From the NCBI RefSeq assembly GCF_001989995.2, contig NZ_JAHGUP010000016.1, forward strand, positions 1-64,000: 64,000 nucleotides of DNA, read 5' to 3'. The position numbers and the translations under genes are program-made. Source of the DNA: Vibrio anguillarum (GTDB lineage: Bacteria; Pseudomonadota; Gammaproteobacteria; Enterobacterales; Vibrionaceae). Under the pieces are notes generated by a model, which ran no database searches, was not told where the DNA came from, and saw only the letters and a list, made by a program, of their open reading frames with translations. Shown piece by piece: positions 56,633 through 64,000 of the stretch. How positions within the stretch are numbered: the stretch's first letter is position 1; each line of letters begins with the position of its first letter.

Positions 56633-56645
56633 CATTGGTGTTGAT

Positions 56646-57875
56646 ATGAGAAATAGATGGATGAAAACAGTATTGGCTGCAACTTTGATTTGCTCAGCTT
56701 CTATTGTTTCTGCTGAGACGATTACGCCGGAAATAGACTCTGAATTATTGATTTGGACAGATAACACGACGCTCGACTATATGAAATATGCCGCTGACCA
56801 ATTCAATCAAGATTTTGGTTACAAAGTTAAATTTACATTTCGTGGTTTAGCTCCGATAGACGCTGCATCGCGAATGATTCAAGACGGCGGATCCGCACGC
56901 GTTGCGGATGTGGCGGAAATAGAGCATGACTTATTAGGAAGGTTAGTAGTTGCTGGTGGGGCGATGGAAAACTTAGTTTCAGTTGATCGTATGAAACATA
57001 ACTTTATGCCAAATGCTATTTCTGCAATGCAATATGGTGGAGCCAGTTATGGTTTCCCTGTCAGTTATGCGACGTTGGCGCTCTTTTATAACAAAGATTT
57101 GTTACCTGAAGCACCCAAAACATTTGAAGCACTGATTCGCTTTGGCGAGATATTTAATAATGTAAAAGAGAACAAATACGCTTTATTGTGGGATGTGCAA
57201 AATTATTATGAATCTCGAATGTTTTTAACCCTTTATGGCGCTTATGAATTTGGGAATAAAGGGACAGATGCTAAAGATATCGGGATCAATTCTGAATTAG
57301 CGCAAAAAGGTCTTTTGGCCATGAAAACATTGCAAGCGGCTAATAGTTCAAACCCGATTGATATGCGTAACCCGCAAGTTCGCCGTGGTTTATTTTCCGA
57401 GGGTAAAGTGGCCGCAATTATTGATGGTCCTTGGGCAATTCAAGGCTATGCCGCGAGCGGCGTAAACTATGGGGTCATGCCGATTCCCACTCTAGAAGGT
57501 CAGCAATTACGTACTTTTTCAACAGTTAGGCTTGCAGTGGTATCGACATACAGTGAATACCCAAAAGCAGCGCAACTGTTTGCTGATTACATTGCGTCTG
57601 ACAAGATGCTGATGAAGCGATATGAGATGACGAAATCCATTCCACCCGTTCAATCGTTAATGGAAGAGATCATTGTCGATGCAGATGAAGCCACTTACGC
57701 CATCATCGCTCAGGGATTCTATTCCGATGCGATGCCATCGATTCCTGAAATGGGTTATTTGTGGTCTCCCATGGCCAGTGCTATCACCGCAATGTGGGTA
57801 AATGGTAAAGAGCCAAAGTCAGTGCTGGACCATGCTCGAGCAATCATTGAAGAGCAGATCGCATTTCAGGAGTAA
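56646..57875 (+). CDS. cymE: Cyclodextrin/maltodextrin-binding protein
   Basis: A 409-residue periplasmic solute-binding protein of the MalE type: signal peptide (about 1-23, 'ICSASIVSAE'), then 'LLIWTDNTTLDYMKYAADQF' and 'YGFPVSYATLALFYNKDLLP', the typical sugar-binding protein opening, and 'KVAAIIDGPWAIQGYAASG' in the second lobe. It delivers the ligand to the two permeases encoded 2 nt downstream. The start could also be the ATG five codons later; both leave a good signal peptide. Confidence 0.88.
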   Translation: MRNRWMKTVLAATLICSASIVSAETITPEIDSELLIWTDNTTLDYMKYAADQFNQDFGYKVKFTFRGLAPIDAASRMIQDGGSARVADVAEIEHDLLGRLVVAGGAMENLVSVDRMKHNFMPNAISAMQYGGASYGFPVSYATLALFYNKDLLPEAPKTFEALIRFGEIFNNVKENKYALLWDVQNYYESRMFLTLYGAYEFGNKGTDAKDIGINSELAQKGLLAMKTLQAANSSNPIDMRNPQVRRGLFSEGKVAAIIDGPWAIQGYAASGVNYGVMPIPTLEGQQLRTFSTVRLAVVSTYSEYPKAAQLFADYIASDKMLMKRYEMTKSIPPVQSLMEEIIVDADEATYAIIAQGFYSDAMPSIPEMGYLWSPMASAITAMWVNGKEPKSVLDHARAIIEEQIAFQE

Positions 57876-57877
57876 GC

Positions 57878-59161
57878 ATGTTGTTAGCCAAAACTCAAAA
57901 TAGACTCCATTTCCTCAGCTCAATGTTGATCATGGGTACAACGCAACTTGTTCATAAACATTGGGTGAAAGGCATCTTTCTTTTTACGGTTAATGTGTTG
58001 TTTTTGTTTGCGCTACCTAACCTTATTTTGGCGCTCAAAGGCTTGGTTTCTTTAGGCGATGTGGTACAAGTTCGGCAAGGTTTTCAAGTTATCCAAGGTG
58101 ATAACTCCATTCATATGTTGGTGGAAGGTGTTATTGCAGTCATTCTTATGCTCTGTTTCATAACTACCTATATTCTGAACGTCAAAGATGCCCAATCTTG
58201 TGCATTGTGTAAGCTGAATATTCGTGGGCAAATTCAATCCATTTATAATAAACATTTTGCATTCATCGTACTTTCTCCCGCTTTGATAGTGACTATTGCG
58301 TTTATTATTCTACCTATTGCAATTACGGTACTGGTTTCCTTTACGAACTATTCAGCACCTCATCATATCCCCCCTAAGAATTTAGTGGACTGGGTAGGGT
58401 TAAGAAATTTTTGGACACTGTTTGAGCTGAAAATTTGGTCAAATACATTTTTTGGTGTTGCTTTATGGACGGTTGGATGGGCAGTCACTGCAACAATTTG
58501 TACTTGCGGTTTTGGTTTCTTGCTCGCTCTCGCCTTAGAGAATCGGAACATTCAAGCGAAAAAACTCTGGCGGTTTGTCTTTATTCTCCCTTATGCCATT
58601 CCCGCATTTGTTACCTTACTAATGTTTCGCTTATTACTGAATGGAATTGGTCCGGTAAACGCCACTTTAAATAGTTGGGGAGTCGATTCTATTGCATTTT
58701 TATCTGATCCATTTACTGCCAAGATAACAGTAATTGCCGTCAGTGTCTGGGTTGGGGCACCTTATTTTATGCTGTTGATTGCTGGGGCATTGACCAACAT
58801 TCCTCGTGATCTCTATGAAGCCAGTGAAGTCGATGGGGCAAGTAAATTCCAGCAGTTTCAAGAGATAACGTTGCCGATGGTATTGCACCAAGTCGCCCCC
58901 TCACTAGTCATGACATTTGCTCATAACTTCAATAATTTTGGAGCGATATTCTTGTTGACTGAAGGCGGGCCGATCAATCCTGAATACCGTTTTGCTGGAC
59001 ATACCGATATTTTGATCACTTGGATTTACAAATTGACCTTGGACTTCCAGCAATACCAGATTGCTTCTGTTATTTCGATTGTAATCTTCCTATTCCTGTC
59101 CGTAATTGCTATTTGGCAGTTCCGCAGAATGAAATCCTTTAAAGATGATGTGGGGATGTAA
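57878..59161 (+). CDS. cymF: ABC importer permease, MalF type
   Basis: A 427-residue inner-membrane permease. It has two extra N-terminal membrane segments with a small periplasmic loop, then the BPD_transp_1 core with the EAA motif 'LYEASEVDGASKFQQFQEIT' (about 310-329), which contacts the ATPase. This is the longer MalF-like partner. 2 nt after cymE and 2 nt before cymG; all three are cotranscribed. Confidence 0.9.
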   Translation: MLLAKTQNRLHFLSSMLIMGTTQLVHKHWVKGIFLFTVNVLFLFALPNLILALKGLVSLGDVVQVRQGFQVIQGDNSIHMLVEGVIAVILMLCFITTYILNVKDAQSCALCKLNIRGQIQSIYNKHFAFIVLSPALIVTIAFIILPIAITVLVSFTNYSAPHHIPPKNLVDWVGLRNFWTLFELKIWSNTFFGVALWTVGWAVTATICTCGFGFLLALALENRNIQAKKLWRFVFILPYAIPAFVTLLMFRLLLNGIGPVNATLNSWGVDSIAFLSDPFTAKITVIAVSVWVGAPYFMLLIAGALTNIPRDLYEASEVDGASKFQQFQEITLPMVLHQVAPSLVMTFAHNFNNFGAIFLLTEGGPINPEYRFAGHTDILITWIYKLTLDFQQYQIASVISIVIFLFLSVIAIWQFRRMKSFKDDVGM

Positions 59162-59163
59162 CG

Positions 59164-59997
59164 ATGAATCGACTTGCTGAAAAACTAGGGACGCTATTGG
59201 TCTATCTGTTCTTGTTACTTAATGCTTTGTTAGTGTTAGGGCCGGTTGCCTGGACTATCCTCGCATCGTTTAAGCGTGGCAATAATCTCTTTAGTACCTC
59301 ATTTAGTGATATTACGCTTACGCTGGACCATTATCGTGCGTTATTTACTGATACACCTTATTTAGATTGGTATATCAATACGTTGATATTAGCCACCGCC
59401 AATATGGGAATTTCACTCATTGTGGTCACCATGACGGCTTATGTTTTTTCGCGTTATCGATTTAAAGGTAAACGTAATGTGATGATGGGGATTTTAGTGC
59501 TGCAAATGTTCCCCGCATTTTTATCGATGACGGCAATTTACATTCTATTATCAAAAATGAACTTAATTGACACCTACGCAGGGTTACTGTTTGTGTATGT
59601 AACCGGGTCGTTACCATTTATGACTTGGCTCGTAAAAGGGTATTTTGATGCGTTACCAACCTCATTAGATGAAGCGGCAAAAATTGATGGAGCAGGGCAT
59701 ATGACGATTTTTCTAGAAATCATCCTGCCATTAGCCCGCCCCATTTTAGTGTTCGTTGCTTTGGTATCATTCACGGGGCCTTGGATGGATTTCATTTTGC
59801 CGACGTTGATTTTGCGTAGTGAAGAAAAAATGACCTTAGCCATTGGGATCTTCAGTTGGATTTCATCAAACTCAGCCGAGAACTTTACGCTGTTTGCCGC
59901 AGGATCTTTATTGGTAGCGATACCTATCACGTTGCTTTTCGTAGTAACTCAAAAACACATCACCACGGGCCTTGTTAGCGGCGCGGTAAAAGAATAA
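59164..59997 (+). CDS. cymG: ABC importer permease, MalG type
   Basis: A 277-residue permease with six hydrophobic segments and the EAA motif 'SLDEAAKIDGAGHMTIFLEI' (about 169-188). The C-terminal 'TTGLVSGAVKE' resembles the MalG tail, which in MalG enters the transport path. It pairs with the MalF-type permease and the divergently encoded ATPase. 18 nt before the cyclomaltodextrinase gene. Confidence 0.92.
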   Translation: MNRLAEKLGTLLVYLFLLLNALLVLGPVAWTILASFKRGNNLFSTSFSDITLTLDHYRALFTDTPYLDWYINTLILATANMGISLIVVTMTAYVFSRYRFKGKRNVMMGILVLQMFPAFLSMTAIYILLSKMNLIDTYAGLLFVYVTGSLPFMTWLVKGYFDALPTSLDEAAKIDGAGHMTIFLEIILPLARPILVFVALVSFTGPWMDFILPTLILRSEEKMTLAIGIFSWISSNSAENFTLFAAGSLLVAIPITLLFVVTQKHITTGLVSGAVKE

Positions 59998-60001
59998 TTC
60001 T

Positions 60002-60014
60002 TAGGTACATTTAG
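60002..60014 (+). repeat. 13-nt direct repeat, copy 1 (before cymH)
   Basis: TAGGTACATTTAG, identical to 61962-61974 upstream of the TrmB-type gene. This copy covers the ribosome-binding area of cymH. Confidence 0.6.
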
Positions 60015-60015
60015 T

Positions 60016-61800
60016 ATGATCACAAAAAGTTCACTGATGCATTCCGCAAAGAGTGCAGATAGCTACGCTTATGACAATGCAACTTTACATATTCGTTTCC
60101 GTACGGCCAAAGGAGAGGTGGATAATGTTTCCTTGTGGATCGGTGATCCATATCACTGGGCTGAAGGTGGTTTAGACGGCGGTAACCTAGGCGGCAGTGA
60201 TGCACATGGTTGGGTTGGCGGTAACACGGTGCCTATGTTATTTGAGGGACAAACTGAGTATCACGACCATTGGTTTGCGCAGTTTCAGCCACCGAAACGT
60301 CGAAGTCGTTATGGCTTCATTCTTCATGGTCGTGAAGGTGAAAAACTGCTGTTTGGAGAAAAGCGATGTGTTGATATCCGTGATCCTAATATTGCGGAAA
60401 TGGAATTAAGTAACTTGAGCAATTTTTTCTGTTTTCCGTACCTTAATCCGCGAGATGTGTTATGCACGCCAAATTGGGTCAAAGAAACTATTTGGTATCA
60501 AATTTTTCCTGAACGTTTCCATAATGGAATGCCGGATATTTCTCCTTTCGATGTTCAGCCGTGGGGTAGCCAGCCTAGTTCGCATAACTTTATGGGGGGC
60601 GACCTATGGGGTGTGATTGAAAAACTGGATTATCTCCAAGAACTGGGGGTGAATGGGTTGTATTTTTGTCCAGTATTTACTGCTAATGCGAATCACAAAT
60701 ATGACACTGTTGATTATTTTAATGTGGATCCACATTTTGGTGGTAATGAGGCATTTCGGGCTTTGGTCAAAGAAGCACATCGCCGCAAGATGAAAGTGAT
60801 GTTAGATGCAGTGTTTAACCATGTTGGTGATCAACACCCATTTTGGTTAGATGTGGTTAAAAATGGAGCTCAGTCGCGTTACGCAGATTGGTTTTGGATT
60901 AACCGCTTCCCCGTCTATCCAGATATACCGAAAGAAGAGTGGGATTTTTGGGATTTCAACTACGAAACGTTTGGTAATGTAATCGAAATGCCCAAATTGA
61001 ATACCGAAAACGAACAATGTCGCCAGTATCTGTTGAGTGTGGCACAGCATTGGGTTGAAGAATTTGACATTGATGGTTGGCGTTTAGACGTTGCAAACGA
61101 AGTCGATCATGAGTTTTGGCGGGATTTTCGTCGTACGGTGAAAAGCATAAAACCTGATTGCTACATTTTGGGTGAGATTTGGCATGAGGGTATGCCTTGG
61201 TTACGTGGCGATCAATACGATTCTTTAATGAATTACCCACTGACTCAGGCCACTACGGATTATTTTGCACTGCAGGCTTATGATAAAGAAACTTTCATGC
61301 ATGCAGTGACTCGTTCATATCTTGCGTATCCTAAAAACGTCAACGAAGTGATGTTTAATTTACTAGAAAGCCATGATACGACTCGTTTACTTAGCTTATG
61401 TGCCAATGATAAGCATAAAGCTAAGCTAGCCTATTTATTCATGTTCACGCAGGTTGGTTCACCTTGTATTTACTATGGTGGAGAAATAGGGATGGATGGG
61501 TGTAAAGGTATGGGTAGAGAAGACAATCGGAAGTGTATGATTTGGGATGAATCTGAACAAGATCTCGATTTCAAAGCCTTTATTCAGTGGCTTATTGAAT
61601 TGCGTAAAAATCATCCACACTGGAATGAACCTTCACTTAATTGGCATACCGTCGAGCATCCTTCCGTGTTGGCCTATTCCCGAGGTGAGCAAACGTTTTT
61701 TATTAATAACAGTGATAGTGCTATTTCGTTTATGTGGCAAGAGCAGCTTATGCATTTAACCGCTTTCGGTTTTAACATCTTGGGCTTATGCACCGCTTAG
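60016..61800 (+). CDS. cymH: Cyclomaltodextrinase / neopullulanase (GH13 subfamily 20)
   Basis: Cytoplasmic enzyme opening imported cyclodextrins to linear maltodextrins. The 594-residue protein has no signal peptide. It has an N-terminal CBM34-type domain (about 1-130), then the GH13 barrel with 'MLDAVFNHVGDQHPFW', 'DGWRLDVANEVDHEFW' (nucleophile Asp), 'CYILGEIWHEGMPWL' (acid/base Glu) and 'FNLLESHDTTRLL', and a short C-terminal beta domain. 'TIWYQIFPERFHNGMP' is typical of this subfamily. The ribosome site is weak (AGG 10 nt upstream), and a later ATG at codon 8 is possible. Confidence 0.92.
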   Translation: MITKSSLMHSAKSADSYAYDNATLHIRFRTAKGEVDNVSLWIGDPYHWAEGGLDGGNLGGSDAHGWVGGNTVPMLFEGQTEYHDHWFAQFQPPKRRSRYGFILHGREGEKLLFGEKRCVDIRDPNIAEMELSNLSNFFCFPYLNPRDVLCTPNWVKETIWYQIFPERFHNGMPDISPFDVQPWGSQPSSHNFMGGDLWGVIEKLDYLQELGVNGLYFCPVFTANANHKYDTVDYFNVDPHFGGNEAFRALVKEAHRRKMKVMLDAVFNHVGDQHPFWLDVVKNGAQSRYADWFWINRFPVYPDIPKEEWDFWDFNYETFGNVIEMPKLNTENEQCRQYLLSVAQHWVEEFDIDGWRLDVANEVDHEFWRDFRRTVKSIKPDCYILGEIWHEGMPWLRGDQYDSLMNYPLTQATTDYFALQAYDKETFMHAVTRSYLAYPKNVNEVMFNLLESHDTTRLLSLCANDKHKAKLAYLFMFTQVGSPCIYYGGEIGMDGCKGMGREDNRKCMIWDESEQDLDFKAFIQWLIELRKNHPHWNEPSLNWHTVEHPSVLAYSRGEQTFFINNSDSAISFMWQEQLMHLTAFGFNILGLCTA

Positions 61801-61961
61801 GCTTGGTGGCGATAAGCTTAGTTCACCCTGAATCTCAATAGATTCGTCTACATTCACTGCGTAAGGAGTGATAATCTCTATACCTATCCAATTTGAGGTT
61901 TTTCGTTGGGTTTGCTCGTGATCTTTTTTCACTTGTTAGCTATCGGCAGCCTCAAATGGTG

Positions 61962-61974
61962 TAGGTACATTTAG
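61962..61974 (+). repeat. 13-nt direct repeat, copy 2 (before the TrmB-type gene)
   Basis: TAGGTACATTTAG, 34 nt upstream of the preferred start of the regulator. A shared protein or RNA signal is possible. The surrounding gap 61801-62008 also holds a small hairpin GAATCT-CAAT-AGATTC (61830-61845). Confidence 0.6.
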
Positions 61975-62008
61975 GAATTCAACTGTGAATAAAAAGCGAG
62001 GAGAACCT

Positions 62009-62809
62009 GTGACTGAACTGGTAACGAAATTGATGGGGTTTGGATTTACTAAGACAGACGCATTGGTTTACATCAATTTACTTAAAAATGGTCGATCAAG
62101 CGGCTATAAGATTGCCAAAGATATCTCTTTGTCCCGCTCATCGGTTTATTCTTCAATCGATAATTTATACAAAAATGGTTGTATTTTTATGTCGGATGGA
62201 GACACAAAAGAGTATGAAGCAAAATCGCCCGAACTCATTTTCAGCCAAATAGAAAGACAGACGATCGACAATATTCAGATCCTTAAAAAAGAGCTATCGC
62301 GCATGATGCTCCAAGAGGAGAAAGAGTTTATTTATAACGTGACGGGTTTTGAAAACCTCATTCAAAAAGCGAGAGAGATGCTGGCACTCGCGCAGGTGGA
62401 GGTGTACCTAAATACTGACTTTCATCTAGAGCTATTAGAAAAAGAAATTTGTGATGCTATCGAAAGAGGTGTTCGAGTCATTACCTTTTCCTTTAATAAA
62501 TTATCAGTACCACATCCTAAAGTGGAGCTATATTCTCGCTCCGACCAGCAGGAGCAACGTTATCCCTCGCATCGTTTTATGTTGGTTGTGGATATGAAAC
62601 AAGCAGTAATGTTTTCTCATCGTCAAGAAGCGTTGGGTCTGTATTCTAATAATCGTCTGTTGGTCAAAATGATTGCAGAGCATATACATAGCGATATTTA
62701 TCTCACCGAATATGAAAAACTAGCTCCAGAAAAGCGCTGTCGTATCGGTACGATTCATGAGCTTGATAATGATATGGTTCATGATGATAGTGGGAGCTTC
62801 ACCCAATAA
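62009..62809 (+). CDS. TrmB-family transcriptional regulator of the cyclodextrin locus
   Basis: A 266-residue regulator. The N-terminal winged helix 'LMGFGFTKTDALVYINLLKN' with 'LSRSSVYSSIDNLYKNGCIF' is the TrmB pattern. A coiled-coil linker ('SQIERQTIDNIQILKKELSR') leads to the C-terminal TrmB effector domain ('ALAQVEVYLNTDFHLELLEK', 'AIERGVRVITFSF'). TrmB controls maltose/trehalose transport in archaea and binds the sugar. Start: GTG at 62009 has GAGGAG at 5 nt and matches the family; a GTG at 61985 with AGGA upstream is possible. Likely local regulator of the cym operons. Confidence 0.85.
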   Translation: MTELVTKLMGFGFTKTDALVYINLLKNGRSSGYKIAKDISLSRSSVYSSIDNLYKNGCIFMSDGDTKEYEAKSPELIFSQIERQTIDNIQILKKELSRMMLQEEKEFIYNVTGFENLIQKAREMLALAQVEVYLNTDFHLELLEKEICDAIERGVRVITFSFNKLSVPHPKVELYSRSDQQEQRYPSHRFMLVVDMKQAVMFSHRQEALGLYSNNRLLVKMIAEHIHSDIYLTEYEKLAPEKRCRIGTIHELDNDMVHDDSGSFTQ

Positions 62810-62834
62810 AAGGGACTGATTTTGCAGAAGATTG

Positions 62835-62884
62835 ACGCATAGCATCAAGTTCAGGATTAGGCTGCCGTTAGTGTCGCTATGCGT
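62835..62884. repeat. Inverted repeat after the TrmB-type gene
   Basis: ACGCATAGC (62835-62843) and GCTATGCGT (62876-62884), a perfect 9-bp inverted repeat with a 32-nt spacer. No T-run follows. Could be a long hairpin in the 3' region or a protein site. Confidence 0.45.
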
Positions 62885-62983
62885 TCGAATAGTGAGTAAA
62901 AATGACATTCGGAGATTTCAACTATAATTAACGAACAATTAAAGCGTGCCGCGCCGAATAAGGTCGCGCACAACAAGAAAGGA

Positions 62984-63673
62984 ATGGGCAGCAAGATGAA
63001 AAAAATGCTGATGTTTCTATTATTGCTGCTTGGGTTGGCGGGCGCAGGCGCTGGCTATTACTTTCTTTATTATCTTCCCGAGCAAGAAGCACTGCAGGCC
63101 GATTCGTCGAGTTCGAACGATGAAGAACAAGTGCCAACTACTGAGACGGGACCTAAAACGGCCTTGCCACCAAAACCGCTCGTTAATGATTTATATGTCG
63201 ATTTAGCAAGGCTCGGAGTAAGAGAAAAGCCCGATGCACAAGCGTTTGTTGAGCGGGTTCTATACCGTGGTGATAAGGTGAAAATCTTGGAACGTAAATC
63301 GGGTTTTGGCCGTATTACCGATTATTTTGTCTATGAGGAAAACGGGCCTGAAGTCGCGGAGTGGATACCTTTGGATGGTTTAGTGGAACAAGCCCCGCTG
63401 ATCACAGCAGAGGAGCGCCGTAAAACGGTCACGCAGTACATTGCGAATTCGGATGATTTTAAACTCTATGAAACGGCTTTTGTGCAGAAAACCGATGAGT
63501 TGCTGAAAAATGAAACCTGCGTACCAGAAGATTTTGAAGAGCTTGGTGGCTGGGTAAAGTCGCTCAAATATCAAGAACGTGAGGTTTATTTTGTGTATTG
63601 TGGTGGCCGCAAGTTAGCCAACAAAATTTACTTTGATATACAAAGCAAAGAAATATTTTACGCTTCTCATTAG
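62984..63673 (+). CDS. Membrane-anchored protein with bacterial SH3-like domain
   Basis: A 229-residue protein: an N-terminal hydrophobic anchor (about residues 6-29), a low-complexity Ser/Asp/Glu/Pro linker and an SH3_3-like segment near residues 70-130 ('LYVDLARLGVREKPDAQAFV', 'LYRGDKVKILERKSGFGRI', 'EWIPLDGLVEQ'). Such domains bind peptidoglycan or peptides in the periplasm. The C-terminal 70 residues have two cysteines and are unassigned. A second possible start four codons later ('MKKMLMF') has a similar context. Followed by a secreted-protein gene on the same strand. Confidence 0.72.
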   Translation: MGSKMKKMLMFLLLLLGLAGAGAGYYFLYYLPEQEALQADSSSSNDEEQVPTTETGPKTALPPKPLVNDLYVDLARLGVREKPDAQAFVERVLYRGDKVKILERKSGFGRITDYFVYEENGPEVAEWIPLDGLVEQAPLITAEERRKTVTQYIANSDDFKLYETAFVQKTDELLKNETCVPEDFEELGGWVKSLKYQEREVYFVYCGGRKLANKIYFDIQSKEIFYASH

Positions 63674-63765
63674 CTAAAGTGATAAGAGCATTTAGATCTT
63701 TTTACTTGAGGCTTATGGTTGTCAGGAATATGATGCCTGCTTGAGTTGAGAGGAATGATTTTTTC

Positions 63766-64000
63766 ATGCATTGGCACTTTATTAAATATGTCTGGTTTAC
63801 GCTTTTTGCGGTGGTTCTGCCTTCGCAAGCGTTCGGCTATTTAATTGAGAGTGAAACGCACAGCCACGCTGAACGTAAAGTTATCCTACAACATGGTGAA
63901 AAAACCTCGCTCACGGCGATTGTTCATCAGCAAACATTGCCTCAAGCTATTGCTATTCAACAACCTATCTCTGATCAACAAGATAAACAAACGGCTCCAC
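63766..64000 (+). CDS. Exported protein of unknown function, cut by the window end
   Basis: The frame from the ATG at 63766 stays open to the window edge (78 codons). It starts with a signal peptide ('FIKYVWFTLFAVVLPSQAFG', about 5-24), followed by a polar, Gln/Thr/His-rich sequence with no motif I recognise. GAGAGGA lies about 11 nt upstream. It follows the SH3-like gene by 92 nt on the same strand, so the two may act together in the envelope. Confidence 0.65.
   Translation, partial: MHWHFIKYVWFTLFAVVLPSQAFGYLIESETHSHAERKVILQHGEKTSLTAIVHQQTLPQAIAIQQPISDQQDKQTAP

Larger units (their letters stand above)
56238..56645. other. Divergent cymA / cymE control region
   Basis: 408 nt between divergent operons without a gene. 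It has palindromes at 56251-56267 (CAACCT-ATTTA-AGGTTG), 56303-56315 (GTTCAC-T-GTGAAC) and 56614-56632 (GTAGTA-N7-TACTAC), and a CRP-like site at 56541-56556. Any of the palindromes may be the target of the locus regulator. Confidence 0.65.

Noticed and set aside
1-64000. CRISPR arrays, rRNA operons, prophage genes
   Set aside because: No regularly spaced repeats, rRNA sequence or phage structural genes were seen on reading the window.

Overview
The window looks like part of a Vibrio genome, probably chromosome 2. A CAI-1 quorum-sensing pair (cqsS/cqsA) sits between sbcDC and a ClC channel, next to a fructose PTS operon and a glycine-cleavage cluster. From memory this resembles the V. cholerae small-chromosome neighbourhood. 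CqsS and CqsA differ from the V. cholerae proteins at many positions, so another Vibrio species is likely; I cannot name it. There are no rRNA or tRNA genes, insertion sequences, integron attC repeats or CRISPR arrays that I can see.

Layout. 1-1.3 kb: a MarR-type regulator and a methyltransferase. 1.3-8.5 kb: glycine cleavage (glyA-gcvH-gcvP on minus, an XRE-cupin regulator and gcvT on plus). glyA carries a frameshifting deletion, and one palindrome lies in front of both transcription units. 8.6-14.8 kb: two secreted serine proteases with GlyGly-CTERM tails, a PqqL-like M16 lipoprotein peptidase, a DedA membrane protein and a small unknown membrane protein. 14.9-20.2 kb: fruBKA and fruR with three FruR boxes. 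20.3-24.5 kb: the SbcCD nuclease. 24.6-28 kb: CqsS/CqsA; CqsS has Phe where V. cholerae has the tail-length-sensing Cys170. 28-32 kb: a TDT-family carrier, a ClC channel, a structured intergenic region and a COG0523 metal-chaperone GTPase. 32-38 kb: a five-gene MacAB-TolC-like exporter with two permeases. 38-39 kb: an RbgA/YlqF-type GTPase.

39.4-43.5 kb is an orphan type VI secretion island. It has a sigma-54-type promoter, a 34-codon ORF, a DUF4123 adaptor, a class-3 lipase effector and a probable immunity protein. There is no hcp, vgrG or PAAR gene. The effector C-terminal half and most of the immunity gene are visibly AT-rich, as expected for a swapped effector-immunity cassette.

44-50.4 kb: a complete sorbitol operon (srlA-E-B-D-gutM-srlR) followed directly by a second, diverged srlA-E-B permease set. 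50.4-62.8 kb: a cyclodextrin/starch utilisation locus like the Klebsiella cym cluster. A CGTase, an outer-membrane porin, an ABC importer and a cyclomaltodextrinase would convert starch to cyclodextrins outside the cell, import them and open them in the cytoplasm. It also holds an LpxD paralogue, a small lipoprotein and a TrmB-type regulator more typical of archaea. The window ends in a membrane-anchored SH3-like protein and a secreted protein cut by the window edge.

The strongest leads are the glyA deletion, the shared gcv palindrome, the CqsS selectivity residue, the orphan sigma-54/T6SS module with mosaic composition, the lost stop in the second protease, and the cym locus with its LpxD paralogue and TrmB regulator.
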